From contig JACPOK010000031.1 of NCBI GenBank assembly GCA_016191525.1, positions 1 through 64,000 on the forward strand: a stretch of DNA of 64,000 bases, written 5' to 3'. This document shows, in pieces, positions 1 to 9,743 of the stretch. Position numbers and translations under genes: made by a program. The first letter of the stretch is position 1; the number at the start of each line of letters is the position of its first letter. Source of the DNA: Burkholderiales bacterium. Lineage in GTDB: Bacteria; Pseudomonadota; Gammaproteobacteria; Burkholderiales; Burkholderiaceae_C. Under the pieces are notes generated by a model. That model was not told where the DNA came from. It did not search any database and was given only the letters and a program-made list of their open reading frames with translations.

Positions 1-90
1 TCCCGGCCGCCGCAGAGATCGGCTCTGCCGGATACCGCCTGCCGCGCCAGCCAGCGTGGGTGGCGTTCGTCGGCGCGCCAACACCATTGC

Positions 91-332
91 TGCAAAGGTG
101 GGGCCGGGCAGGCCGCGGCGCTTCATTTCGCGAGGCGCCTGGGTTTGTCCGTTGTTGCGGCCGCGCGCAGCGCTTCGTGATCTGACTCGTCGCGGCTGTC
201 TGAGCGAAGGGGCCTTCGGGCCCGCAGCGAGTTTCGCGACGGGCCGCAAGAACGGACAAACCCAGGGGGAGTCAGCGCAAAGCGCTGACCGCCTCGTGGA
301 TGCGGCGCGGCCTGCCCGGCCCCGCCTTTGCC
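91..332. repeat. ~240 bp nested inverted-repeat element, no gene
   Basis: Positions 1-351 hold no convincing gene. Within them, 93-119 (CAAAGGTGGGGCCGGGCAGG...) is almost perfectly complementary to 305-330 (...CCTGCCCGGCCCCGCCTTTG). Inside that pair, 139-162 (CCTGGGTTTGTCCGTT...) pairs with 241-265 (...AACGGACAAACCCAGG). The space between contains smaller hairpins, including GTCAGCGC-AAA-GCGCTGAC at 271-289 and a GGGCC/GGCCC stem near 211-223. The ORFs called here in both directions are shadows of this symmetry. It resembles a dispersed intergenic palindromic element; whether it is multi-copy cannot be told from one window. Confidence 0.75.
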
Positions 333-351
333 GCGAGGTCTGGCGCCCTTT

Positions 352-1791
352 TCAGGCGCCGCTCCAGCTGCCGTGCAGCGGCCGGGGAATGTGGTGGTCG
401 AACCAGGCGCGCGCCACCGCGCCGCGGCCCAGGTCACGCGCATTCATCACCGCGATGAAGCTGCGGTCCACTTCACCGTCGTAGGCCATGGCCAGCAGGT
501 AACCGTCATCCTCGTTGGCCGCATCGGCGCGGGGAACGAACACCGCTTCGCCGGGAAAGCGGTTTGCGCCCAGGCCCGTGGTCTCCACCTGGCCGGTCTC
601 GAAGTCGACCTTGGCCACCGCGGTCTGGGGCTGGCCTTCCTTCGCCGTCAGCACGTAGCCGAAGCGCTGGCTGGCGGCCTGGATGCGCGGCGCCACCTGC
701 GGGAACTCGCAGGGCTGGTCCCAGCGCTGCTCCATCCGCACGGTGCCCTGCTGCGGCTGTACCACGGCACGGTACAGGCGCCCCAGGGTCGCAGCGTTGC
801 CACCGCGCTCTTCCTTGTTGTGGCTGTTGAAGGCGGTTTCGAAATCCATCACCCGGATGAAGTCCACCACGATCTCGCCGCCCTGCTCATGCGCGTTCAT
901 GAAGTGGTACTGGAAGAACGGCTCCACCTCGAAGCGTTTGTAGTCCTGCGGCGCGTCGATCGGCACCACGATGACGGTCGTGCCCTCCTGGGCGCCGCGC
1001 CATTGCATGGCCTGCAGCGGCGCCTTCGTGCCCAGCAGCATGGGCATGAGGTTGAAGCGGATCGGCGGCACGAAGAACACCAGGTGGTTCGCGGTGACGA
1101 TGAAGTCGTGGATCATGGCCGAGCTCTTGGGCAGCGGCACCGAGCCCATGCGCCGCATCGCGCCGCCGGCCGGCATCTCGTACAGGTGCAGCATGTTCTG
1201 GCGGCCGCGCTGGATGCTGAAGTTGTAGAACGCGCGGCGGCTGGGCACTTCATGGAAATGCGCGCAGAAAAAGCCCTTGACCAGGCCGCCCTCATCGGTC
1301 TCGCCCAGCGTCTCCAGCGTGGCGGGGTCCATCTCGGTCGGCAGCGCAGCCTCGTACAGCGCGAACAGGCGCTCGTTCCAGAGCAGGGGCTTGGTGTTGG
1401 CCACGTTCTTCATGCGCACACCGAGCCGCCTGTGCCATTGCGGCGCCAGCGTGGAGCCCGAGGTGTAGAGCTGGCGGCCCGCCGCGCGCTCCTGCTTCAG
1501 CTGGCGGCTTTGCACCAGCCGCACCGCGCCCGACACCTGGCCGCCGAACTTCACGGCGGTCATGGCGCCATCGCCGTCAAACCAGTGCTGGTAGGGCCTG
1601 CCGAACAGCGAGAACAGCCCGGGCCCGTTCAGGTACAGCGTGCCCTGCAGGTCGCGCGGCATATCGCCGTCCACGGCCAGCGGCTCGAAGCCGTGTTCGC
1701 GGGGCAGGTCGCGCAGGCCCCGCTGGTAGGCCGTGACGATTTCGGCGGTGGATTGCAGCGCCTGGTGTTCGGTGGAGGTTGCGGTGTTCAT
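352..1791 (-). CDS. Carotenoid oxygenase (RPE65/CCD family)
   Basis: Non-haem iron dioxygenase family that cleaves carotenoids or other alkene-containing compounds such as stilbenoids or lignin-derived aromatics. The four histidines expected to bind Fe(II) can be placed: CAHFHEVP, MIHDFIVTANH, YHFMNAHE and the C-terminal PLHGSW. About 480 residues is normal for the family. The ORF can start ten codons upstream at 1821; I prefer ATG 1791 (MNTATSTEHQ) because the extra residues look like non-coding translation. No signal peptide is visible, so it is likely cytoplasmic. Substrate cannot be deduced, and the neighbours give no carotenoid context. Confidence 0.85.
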   Translation of the reverse strand: MNTATSTEHQALQSTAEIVTAYQRGLRDLPREHGFEPLAVDGDMPRDLQGTLYLNGPGLFSLFGRPYQHWFDGDGAMTAVKFGGQVSGAVRLVQSRQLKQERAAGRQLYTSGSTLAPQWHRRLGVRMKNVANTKPLLWNERLFALYEAALPTEMDPATLETLGETDEGGLVKGFFCAHFHEVPSRRAFYNFSIQRGRQNMLHLYEMPAGGAMRRMGSVPLPKSSAMIHDFIVTANHLVFFVPPIRFNLMPMLLGTKAPLQAMQWRGAQEGTTVIVVPIDAPQDYKRFEVEPFFQYHFMNAHEQGGEIVVDFIRVMDFETAFNSHNKEERGGNAATLGRLYRAVVQPQQGTVRMEQRWDQPCEFPQVAPRIQAASQRFGYVLTAKEGQPQTAVAKVDFETGQVETTGLGANRFPGEAVFVPRADAANEDDGYLLAMAYDGEVDRSFIAVMNARDLGRGAVARAWFDHHIPRPLHGSWSGA

Positions 1792-1876
1792 GTAAATGAC
1801 TGTGGCGGGTGGACATGGCACGGGCCAGCCCCGTGCGACGAAACGCTCCCATTGTGGCGTGAAGCGCGCTCAATAG

Positions 1877-1938
1877 CCCCCACGCTCACTTCGTTCGCTG
1901 CCCCCCGAGGGGGCGTAGCCGCTTTGAGGCGGCTCGGC
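1877..1938. repeat. GC-rich REP-like hairpins between two minus-strand genes
   Basis: The ~120 bp gap contains CCCCCCGAGGGGG at 1901-1913 followed by AGCCGC-TTTGAG-GCGGCT at 1917-1934, preceded by a CACGCTCACTTCGTTCG stretch. The tandem hairpins resemble REP-type intergenic palindromes and could also act as a transcription terminator for the ChaC-like gene upstream on the minus strand. No U-tract follows. Confidence 0.5.
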
Positions 1939-1943
1939 ACCGG

Positions 1944-2531
1944 CTAGCGCTTCGCCAGCTTCATCAGCCGCTCCAGCGTGCGGTCGGGGATGTTGAGCCG
2001 CTTGAGTTCTTCCAGCGTGCGGTGCGCATAGTCAAGCGTGGTGCCGTAGATGCCGGTGGCTTCGGAGAAGATGCGCCGGTATTCGTCCTCGCTCAACACG
2101 CCGGTGTGGTTGGGGCTCTTGCGCGAGAGGGTGAAGGCCAGCGCTGTTACGGGCCCGTGCGTGGTGTGGCAGGTAAGCCAGCGGGGGTCGTACACCGCCA
2201 TGGCCATCTCGCGCGTCCATAGCCGCTCCAGCGTTTCGCGGCCGTCCTGCCGGGCCACGCGGAACACCATGCCGTGGCAGCTGCCGCCCGAAAGCATGCC
2301 GAACACCAGGCCCGGGCGCTCGGGCGTGCCGCGGTTGATGCGGCTCCACATCTTCAGGGCGCGGTGCCAGCCGTGCACCTTGGCCGGCCGCCGTTCGGCG
2401 AACTCGAAATCGGGTTTCCAGATCAGCGAGGCGTAGCCGAAGATCCACAGGTCTTCGTGGCCGCCCCATTCGCGCAGCGTCTTGTCCAGCAGGAGCGCCG
2501 GGTCGCGCAGCGGCTTGAGCACTTCATTCAT
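1944..2531 (-). CDS. ChaC-like gamma-glutamylcyclotransferase
   Basis: Expected to release 5-oxoproline from gamma-glutamyl peptides, with glutathione as the likely substrate, in the cytoplasm. The family signature is clear: WIFGYASLIWKP near residue 30, KVHGWHRALKMWS, GTPERPGLVFGML and GGSCHGMVFRV. The 195-residue length fits bacterial ChaC-like proteins. The start MNEVLKPLRDP at 2531 gives a short N-terminal helix before the core. It sits about 40 bp downstream of the LacI-type regulator gene on the same strand, so read-through is possible, but no functional link to gluconate metabolism is evident. Confidence 0.85.
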   Translation of the reverse strand: MNEVLKPLRDPALLLDKTLREWGGHEDLWIFGYASLIWKPDFEFAERRPAKVHGWHRALKMWSRINRGTPERPGLVFGMLSGGSCHGMVFRVARQDGRETLERLWTREMAMAVYDPRWLTCHTTHGPVTALAFTLSRKSPNHTGVLSEDEYRRIFSEATGIYGTTLDYAHRTLEELKRLNIPDRTLERLMKLAKR

Positions 2532-2573
2532 GAACCGCTACTTTAGCGCGCCCGCCCCGGCCGCGCGCGCCGC

Positions 2574-3605
2574 TCAGGTGCTGCCGCGCACCACCAGCGA
2601 ATAGCCCACGTCCACAGTGGCCCGGTCCACCGGCTGGCCGCGCATCAGCGCCAGCAGCATGCCCGCGGCGGCACTGCCGATCTCGGCGCGCGGTGTGCGC
2701 ACCGTGGTCAGGGGCGGCTGCATCTGGTCGCTGCCCGTCAGGTCGTTGAAGCCGGCTACCGCGATGCGCTGCGGCACGGGAATCTGCAGCCGCAGCGCGG
2801 CCAGCAGCGCGCCCTGGGCCAGGTCGTCGTTGCAGAAGAACACGGCGTCGATGGCCGGGGTCTGGCCGATGATCTGCTCGAACATGCGCCCGCCCAGCGC
2901 CAGCGAGGAGGGCGCCGGGTTCAGCCACTCCAGGGTGGGGTCGTACAGGCCCGCTTCGCCCAGGGCGGCGCGCCAGCCTTCCAGCCGCTGCAGCGTGCGC
3001 GGGTCCAGCTGGGCGGCGGCGAAGGCGATGCGCCTGCGGCCGCGGGAGATCAGGTGGCGCGTCATGGCGGCGCCCGCATCGGCCTGCGACAGGCCCACGC
3101 TATAGACGCCGGGCGTGCCGCTGGTTTCCATCAGGTGAACGCAGGGCACGCCGCTTTGCGCGATCAGCGCGCGGGTGGGCTCGCTGCGCTCCATACCGGT
3201 CACCAGCATGCCGGCGGGGCGGTGCAGCAACTGCTCGCGCAGCAGCGCTTCTTCCTCGATGGGGTCGTAGTGCGTGATGCCTATCAGCGCCTGGTAGCCG
3301 GCCGGGCGCAGCGTGCGCTGCACCGCCTCCAGCAGTTCCACGAACAGCGCGTTCGACAGCATCGGGATCAGCACGGCGACATGGCTGCTGTAGCTGGAAG
3401 CCAGGGCGCGGGCGGCTGGGTCGGGCACGTAGCCCAGCTTGGCGGCCGCTGCCTGCACGCGCGCCACCAGCTCCGGATCGACCGCGCGTTCGCCGCGCAG
3501 CGCGCGCGACACGGTGATGGGGCTGACCCCGGCGGCTTGCGCCACGTCGGCCAGTGTGACTCGGCCGGTGGCACGGGAGCGGGAGGCGGGGACCTGGACG
3601 GGCAT
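2574..3605 (-). CDS. LacI-family repressor of gluconate catabolism (GntR-like)
   Basis: A 343-residue DNA-binding repressor. The LacI helix-turn-helix lies at about residues 16-40 (VTLADVAQAAGVSPITVSRAL) with the hinge helix PAARALASSYSSHVAVLIP, followed by a periplasmic-binding-protein-like effector domain (FFCNDDLAQGAL, VAGFNDLTGSDQM). It is divergent from a gluconokinase gene, and both possible targets carry a central-CG palindrome, GGATAGCGCTATCC at 3644-3657 and a one-mismatch copy at 3753-3766. Negative control of the gluconate operon relieved by gluconate or its phosphate, with autoregulation, is inferred from this context and from known GntR homologues. Confidence 0.85.
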   Translation of the reverse strand: MPVQVPASRSRATGRVTLADVAQAAGVSPITVSRALRGERAVDPELVARVQAAAAKLGYVPDPAARALASSYSSHVAVLIPMLSNALFVELLEAVQRTLRPAGYQALIGITHYDPIEEEALLREQLLHRPAGMLVTGMERSEPTRALIAQSGVPCVHLMETSGTPGVYSVGLSQADAGAAMTRHLISRGRRRIAFAAAQLDPRTLQRLEGWRAALGEAGLYDPTLEWLNPAPSSLALGGRMFEQIIGQTPAIDAVFFCNDDLAQGALLAALRLQIPVPQRIAVAGFNDLTGSDQMQPPLTTVRTPRAEIGSAAAGMLLALMRGQPVDRATVDVGYSLVVRGST

Positions 3606-3643
3606 AGGGTATGTACGGAGTTATCCGAGCTGATTTTCGACTA

Positions 3644-3657
3644 GGATAGCGCTATCC
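3644..3657. promoter_or_regulatory. Putative LacI/GntR operator O1
   Basis: GGATAGCGCTATCC is a perfect 14 bp palindrome with the central CG dyad typical of LacI-family operators. It lies about 40 bp upstream of the repressor start codon, where it could mediate autoregulation. Confidence 0.65.
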
Positions 3658-3752
3658 GAAAGCAAATGCTACAAGCATTCAAAGCTTGGGAATGGTTGCC
3701 ATTTCGTTGGTGAAATCACCAGCGCAGTGTAGCCAATTTTTTTAAAGTCGTG

Positions 3753-3766
3753 GGATAGCGCTGTCC
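3753..3766. promoter_or_regulatory. Putative LacI/GntR operator O2 abutting gntK start
   Basis: GGATAGCGCTGTCC differs from O1 by one base. It ends two bases before the gluconokinase ATG at 3769, in the place where a ribosome binding site would be expected. The centre-to-centre distance to O1 is 109 bp. Confidence 0.65.
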
Positions 3767-3768
3767 TT

Positions 3769-4275
3769 ATGAGAACGTCGTTGGTGATGATGGGCGTGGC
3801 CGGTTGCGGCAAGTCCAGCCTGGGGCTGGCGGTGGCGCAGGCCGAGGGCCTGCCCGTGGTCGAGGGTGATGATTTCCATGGCGAAGCCAGCCGCGACAAG
3901 ATGAGCCGCGGCATCCCGCTGACGGACGCCGACCGCGACGGCTGGCTGCAGTTGCTGGGCCAGCAGCTGCGCGATCACCGCGACGGCCTGGTGCTGACGT
4001 GCTCCGCGCTCAAGCGCGCCTACCGCGAGCGGCTGCGCACCGACAGCCCCGGCCTGCGCTTCGTGTTCCTCGAAATCGCCCGCGAGCACGCCCAGGCGCG
4101 CGTTTCGGCGCGCGGGGAAAAGCATTTCTTCGCCGCCAGCCTGGTGGACAGCCAGTTCGCCACCCTGGAAGAGCCCAGCGCCGAAGCCGGCGTCCTGCGG
4201 GTGGACGCGCTCGCCCCCCTTTCACAACTTCAGCGCCAGGTCAGCGACTGGCTGCATTCATCGGAGAAGACATGA
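3769..4275 (+). CDS. gntK: Gluconokinase
   Basis: Phosphorylates D-gluconate to 6-phosphogluconate with ATP, feeding Edd/Eda downstream. The P-loop GVAGCGKSS lies at residues 8-16, with GDDFHG, CSALKRAYRERLR and the HFFAASLVDSQFATLEEP segment of the GntK/shikimate-kinase fold. The 168-residue length is normal. ATG 3769 is directly after operator O2 and has no clear Shine-Dalgarno; ATG 3787 or 3790 is possible but would trim the first strand. It overlaps dctQ by ATGA, marking the first gene of a gntK-dctQMP-edd-eda operon. Confidence 0.92.
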   Translation: MRTSLVMMGVAGCGKSSLGLAVAQAEGLPVVEGDDFHGEASRDKMSRGIPLTDADRDGWLQLLGQQLRDHRDGLVLTCSALKRAYRERLRTDSPGLRFVFLEIAREHAQARVSARGEKHFFAASLVDSQFATLEEPSAEAGVLRVDALAPLSQLQRQVSDWLHSSEKT

Positions 4276-4778
4276 GTACCGAAATCCCGGTTGCCGTCGG
4301 CCGCGCACAGCGCGCCGCCCAGATCGCCATGGCCGCCTGCCTGGGCGTGATGGCGGTGTCGGTGTTTATCAATGTGGTCCTGCGTTACGGCTTCGGCAAC
4401 GGCATCGCCGCCAGCGAGGAGCTGTCGCGCCTGCTGTTTGTCTGGATGGTCTTCATCGGCGCCACCGCCGCCTACCCGGCCGGCGAGCACATGGCGTTCA
4501 CCAGCCTGTTGGCGCTGCTGCAAAAAAGGCCGCTGGCGCTGGCCGCGATGACGGTGCTGATCCGCCTGCTGGTGCTGTCGGCCTGCGTGATGGTGGCCTG
4601 GGGCGCCTGGCAGCAGGTGGTGGTGGGCATGGGGAGCCGCTCGGTGGTGCTGGAGTACCCGGCCGCGCTGCTGCCGCTGCCGGTCTTCCTGTGCGCCGTG
4701 GCCATCGGCGTGATGGCATTTATTGAATTGTTGAAGCGCAGCCCGCTGGACCTTGGCCACGGCGTGGACGTGGAATAA
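4272..4778 (+). CDS. TRAP transporter small permease (DctQ family)
   Basis: Small membrane subunit of a tripartite ATP-independent periplasmic transporter, about 168 residues with four predicted membrane segments (IAMAACLGVMAVSVFINVVL; LLFVWMVFIGATAAY; a helix near LIRLLVLSACVMVAW; LPVFLCAVAIGVMAFIELL). The ORF track extends it to 3999, but that part is a shadow of gntK; the real start is ATG 4272, whose ATGA overlaps the gntK stop. With DctM and DctP it probably imports gluconate or a related sugar acid, inferred from the operon. Confidence 0.88.
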   Translation: MSTEIPVAVGRAQRAAQIAMAACLGVMAVSVFINVVLRYGFGNGIAASEELSRLLFVWMVFIGATAAYPAGEHMAFTSLLALLQKRPLALAAMTVLIRLLVLSACVMVAWGAWQQVVVGMGSRSVVLEYPAALLPLPVFLCAVAIGVMAFIELLKRSPLDLGHGVDVE

Positions 4779-4781
4779 AAA

Positions 4782-6074
4782 ATGACCAACGAAGCTCTCG
4801 CATTCATCGTCTTCTCGGGCGGCATGCTGGTCCTGATGGGCATCGGCATGAACATGGCGCTGGCCCTGGTACTCACCGGCGCCGGCATGGCCTGGGTGCT
4901 GAATTTCTGGGACACGCAGCTACTGGCCCAGAACCTGGTGGCCGGCGTGGACAGCTTCCCGCTGCTCGCCGTGCCCTTCTTCATCCTGGCCGGCGAGCTG
5001 ATGAATTCCGGCGGCATCAGCCGCCGCATCATCGACATGGCGCAGGCCTGGGTGGGCCACATCCGCGGCGGCCTGGGCTACGTGGCGATCGGCGCGGCCG
5101 TGCTGATGGCCAGCATGAGCGGCTCGGCACTCGCCGACACCGCGGCGCTGGCCACCATCCTGTTGCCCATGATGCGGCAGCAGGGCTACCCCATGCACAC
5201 CTCGGCGGGGCTGATTGCCTCGGGCGGCATCATCGCGCCCATCATCCCGCCGTCGATGCCGTTCGTGATCTACGGCGTCACCACCAACACCTCGATCTCG
5301 GCGCTGTTCATCTCGGGCATCGTCCCCGGCCTGATCATGGGGGCGGGCCTGATCGTGGCCTGGAAGCTGGTGCTGCGCAAGATCGAGCTGCCGCGTGGCG
5401 AGCCGCTGCCCATGCGCGAGCGGCTGCGCGCCACCGTCAAGGCTTTCTGGGCCCTGCTGATGCCCCTCATCATCATCGGCGGCATGAAGACAGGCGTGTT
5501 CACGCCGACCGAGGCCGCCGTGGTGGCCGCCTTCTACGCGCTGGTGGTGGCGCTGTACGTGCACCGCGAGATGAAGCTGCCCGAAATCGAGGGCGTGCTG
5601 GTGCGCGCCGCCAAGACCACCGCCATCGTGATGTTCCTGTGCGCCGGTGCCCAGGTGGCCAGCTACATGATCACGCTGGCCGACCTGCCGGGCACGCTCA
5701 CGGGCTGGCTGGGCCCGCTGGTGCAGAGCCCGCGCCTCTTGATGGCCGTGATGATGGTGGTGCTGGTGGTCATCGGCACGGCGCTGGACCTGACGCCCAC
5801 CATCCTCATCTTCGCGCCGGTGATGCTGCCCATCGCCGTCAAGGCCGGCATCGACCCGGTGTACTTCGGCCTGATGTTCATCCTGAACGGCGCCATCGGC
5901 CTGATCACGCCGCCGGTGGGCACCGTTCTGAACGTGGTGGCCGGCGTCGGCCGCATCTCGATGCACCAGGTGGTGAAAGGGGTCAACCCCTTCCTCATCA
6001 CCTACCTGCTGATCCTCGCGCTGTTCGTCATCTTCCCGCAGATCGTCATCGCGCCGGTGCACTGGATGCGCTGA
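4782..6074 (+). CDS. TRAP transporter large permease (DctM family)
   Basis: The 430-residue inner-membrane subunit that carries the sodium- or proton-coupled transport path of a TRAP system, with about 12 hydrophobic helices. Family features include PFFILAGELMNSGGISRRI, the GGLGYVAIGAAVLMASMSGSA region, PSMPFVIYGVTT and NGAIGLITPPVGTVLNVV. It starts three bases after the dctQ stop. Together with DctQ and DctP it forms a complete transporter between gluconokinase and the Entner-Doudoroff enzymes, which makes gluconate the most likely cargo. Confidence 0.93.
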   Translation: MTNEALAFIVFSGGMLVLMGIGMNMALALVLTGAGMAWVLNFWDTQLLAQNLVAGVDSFPLLAVPFFILAGELMNSGGISRRIIDMAQAWVGHIRGGLGYVAIGAAVLMASMSGSALADTAALATILLPMMRQQGYPMHTSAGLIASGGIIAPIIPPSMPFVIYGVTTNTSISALFISGIVPGLIMGAGLIVAWKLVLRKIELPRGEPLPMRERLRATVKAFWALLMPLIIIGGMKTGVFTPTEAAVVAAFYALVVALYVHREMKLPEIEGVLVRAAKTTAIVMFLCAGAQVASYMITLADLPGTLTGWLGPLVQSPRLLMAVMMVVLVVIGTALDLTPTILIFAPVMLPIAVKAGIDPVYFGLMFILNGAIGLITPPVGTVLNVVAGVGRISMHQVVKGVNPFLITYLLILALFVIFPQIVIAPVHWMR

Positions 6075-6128
6075 CAGGCACAGCCAATTTCCCCCCCGCC
6101 CCGCAAAACCAACCAGGAGACCTCCCCC

Positions 6129-7148
6129 ATGAAACTGCTACGCCGCACCCTTGTCGCCGCTGCCGCGGCGGCCACCCTCACGATGTCGTTCGCCGCGCTG
6201 GCGCAGGACATCAAGCCGCGCCTGATCCGCTTCGGCTATGGCCTCAATGAACAGAGCAACCAGGGCCGCGCCTCCAAGGTGTTCGCCGACGCCGTGGAAA
6301 AAGCTTCCGGCGGCAAGATGAAGATCCGCGTGGTCGGCGCTTCCGCGCTGGGCTCCGACGTGCAGATGCAGCAGGCCCTGATGGGCGGCGCGCAGGAAAT
6401 GATGGTGGGCTCCACCGCCACGCTGGTGGGCATCACCAAGGAGATGGCGCTGTGGGACACGCCGTTCCTCATCTCCAACGCCAAGGAAGCCGACATCCTG
6501 CTGGACGGCCCCATCGGCGAGAAGATCAAGTCCAAGCTGGAAGAGAAGGGCCTGGTCGGGCTGGTGTACTGGGAGAACGGTTTCCGCAACCTCACCAACA
6601 GCAAGCGCCCCGTCACCAAGATGGAAGACCTGGACGGCGTGAAGCTGCGCGTGATGCAGAACAACATCTACCTGGACAGCTTCAAGATGCTGGGCGCCAA
6701 CGCCGTGCCCATGGCGTTTTCCGAACTTTTCAGCGCGCTGGAAACCAACACAGTGGACGGCCAGGAGAACCCCTACAACACCATCCTGTCCAGCAAGTTC
6801 TACGAAGTGCAGAAGTACCTCACCGTCACCAACCACGTGTACAGCCCGTGGATCATGATGGTCAGCAAGAAGTACTGGGACCAGCTCTCCAAGGACGAGC
6901 AGAAGGTGCTGATGGACGCCGCCAGGATCAGCCGCGACTACGAGCGCAAGGACACGCGCGACGAAGCATCCCGTGCCATCGCCGACCTTCGCGCCAAGGG
7001 CATGCAGGTCAATGAACTCGGCGTGGGCGAAGCCTCGCGCATGCGCAACAAGCTCACCCGCGTGTACGCGCAGATCGGCGCCAACGTGGGCATGGACCTG
7101 TGGATCCAGACCCAGAACGAACTGATGAGGATCCGCGGCCAGAAATGA
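6129..7148 (+). CDS. TRAP transporter solute-binding protein (DctP family)
   Basis: Periplasmic receptor that delivers substrate to DctQM. It has a signal peptide with cleavage likely after ALA in MSFAALAQDIKP (residue ~26), followed by the DctP fold, including the VKLRVMQNNIYLDSFKMLGANAVPM segment with the substrate-carboxylate arginine and PMAFSELFSALETNTVDGQENP. 339 residues is normal. An AGGAG ribosome site precedes ATG 6129. Sugar-acid specificity is inferred from the flanking gntK and edd genes. Confidence 0.93.
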   Translation: MKLLRRTLVAAAAAATLTMSFAALAQDIKPRLIRFGYGLNEQSNQGRASKVFADAVEKASGGKMKIRVVGASALGSDVQMQQALMGGAQEMMVGSTATLVGITKEMALWDTPFLISNAKEADILLDGPIGEKIKSKLEEKGLVGLVYWENGFRNLTNSKRPVTKMEDLDGVKLRVMQNNIYLDSFKMLGANAVPMAFSELFSALETNTVDGQENPYNTILSSKFYEVQKYLTVTNHVYSPWIMMVSKKYWDQLSKDEQKVLMDAARISRDYERKDTRDEASRAIADLRAKGMQVNELGVGEASRMRNKLTRVYAQIGANVGMDLWIQTQNELMRIRGQK

Positions 7149-7215
7149 GGCGCGGGGCGAAGTTCGGAACCGGTTTGTTACTGCGGCGGGCACCTGTTCG
7201 GGGTACCATGGAGCA

Positions 7216-7230
7216 CGTAATTTAGTTACA
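7216..7230. promoter_or_regulatory. HexR-like operator upstream of edd
   Basis: CGTAATTTAGTTACA matches the HexR consensus as I recall it (TGTAATTAAATTACA) at 12 of 15 positions, with inverted arms GTAA/TTAC. It ends eight bases before the edd ATG. HexR is a KDPG-responsive RpiR-family repressor of edd-eda in many proteobacteria. The assignment rests on motif resemblance and position; no hexR gene lies in the window. Confidence 0.5.
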
Positions 7231-7237
7231 GGAATTC

Positions 7238-9045
<1,808 letters not shown>

Positions 9046-9055
<10 letters not shown>

Positions 9056-9690
9056 ACGACACGAAGCGGTTCACCGCACTGCAGGTGATGGCCGACGCGC
9101 CGGTGATCCCGGTGATCGTGCTGTCCGACGTGGCCCACGCCGTGCCGCTGGCGCGTGCGCTGGTGGCCGGCGGCATTCGCATGCTGGAAGTCACGCTGCG
9201 CACGCCTGTGGCGCTGGCCTGCATCGAGAAGATCGCGCGCGACGTGCCCGAAGCCGTGGTCGGCGCGGGCACGGTCCGCAGCGCCGCCGACGCGCAAGCG
9301 GCGGCACTGGCCGGCGCGCGCTTCGCGGTGAGCCCCGGCTACACCCACAGCGTGGGCCAGGCCTGCCACGACCTGGGCTTGCCGCTGCTGCCCGGCGTTG
9401 CCACCGGCGCCGAGATCATGGCGGCGCAGGAAGACGGCTACACCCAGCTGAAGTTCTTTCCCGCCATGCAGGCCGGCGGGCCGGCCATGCTCAAGGCCTG
9501 GCAGGGCCCCTTCGGTGACGTGAAGTTCTGCCCGACCGGCGGCGTCACCGCGGCCAACGCGCGCGAACTGCTGGCGCTGGACAACGTGGTCTGCGTGGGC
9601 GGCTCGTGGCTGACACCGGCCGACGCCGTCGCCCAGGGCGACTGGGCGCGCATCACCCAGCTGGCGCTGCAGGCCAAAAATCTCCAATAG
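9046..9690 (+). CDS. eda: KDPG aldolase (2-dehydro-3-deoxy-phosphogluconate aldolase)
   Basis: Cleaves KDPG to pyruvate and glyceraldehyde 3-phosphate. A class I aldolase of 214 residues with the catalytic glutamate in [21 protein letters not shown], and the Schiff-base lysine in [12 protein letters not shown], followed by the phosphate-binding [11 protein letters not shown]. Start ATG 9046 lies inside the end of edd. It closes the gluconate block. A second KDPG/KDPGal-aldolase family member occurs at 47254-47892 for a different sugar acid. Confidence 0.95.
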
Positions 9691-9702
9691 AATCTGCCGC
9701 TA

Positions 9703-9743
9703 GAGCGCACGGGACGTGCGAGGAGTGCTATCAAATGAATAGC
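9703..9743. repeat. Dispersed ~60 bp repeat, copy D (supplies start of next gene)
   Basis: GAGCGCAC...GTGCGAGGAGTGCTATCAAATGAATAGC aligns by eye with copies at 26454-26517, 36392-36450, 48597-48664 and 59778-59828. It contains the AGGAG ribosome site and the ATG of the esterase gene that follows. Confidence 0.5.

Noticed and set aside
328-1947. 539-codon plus-strand ORF over the carotenoid oxygenase
   Set aside because: Shadow; the minus-strand frame carries the family's four iron-binding histidines.
3999-4271. N-terminal 91 codons of the 259-codon ORF ending at 4778
   Set aside because: Shadow of gntK; the DctQ homology and ATGA overlap place the start at 4272.
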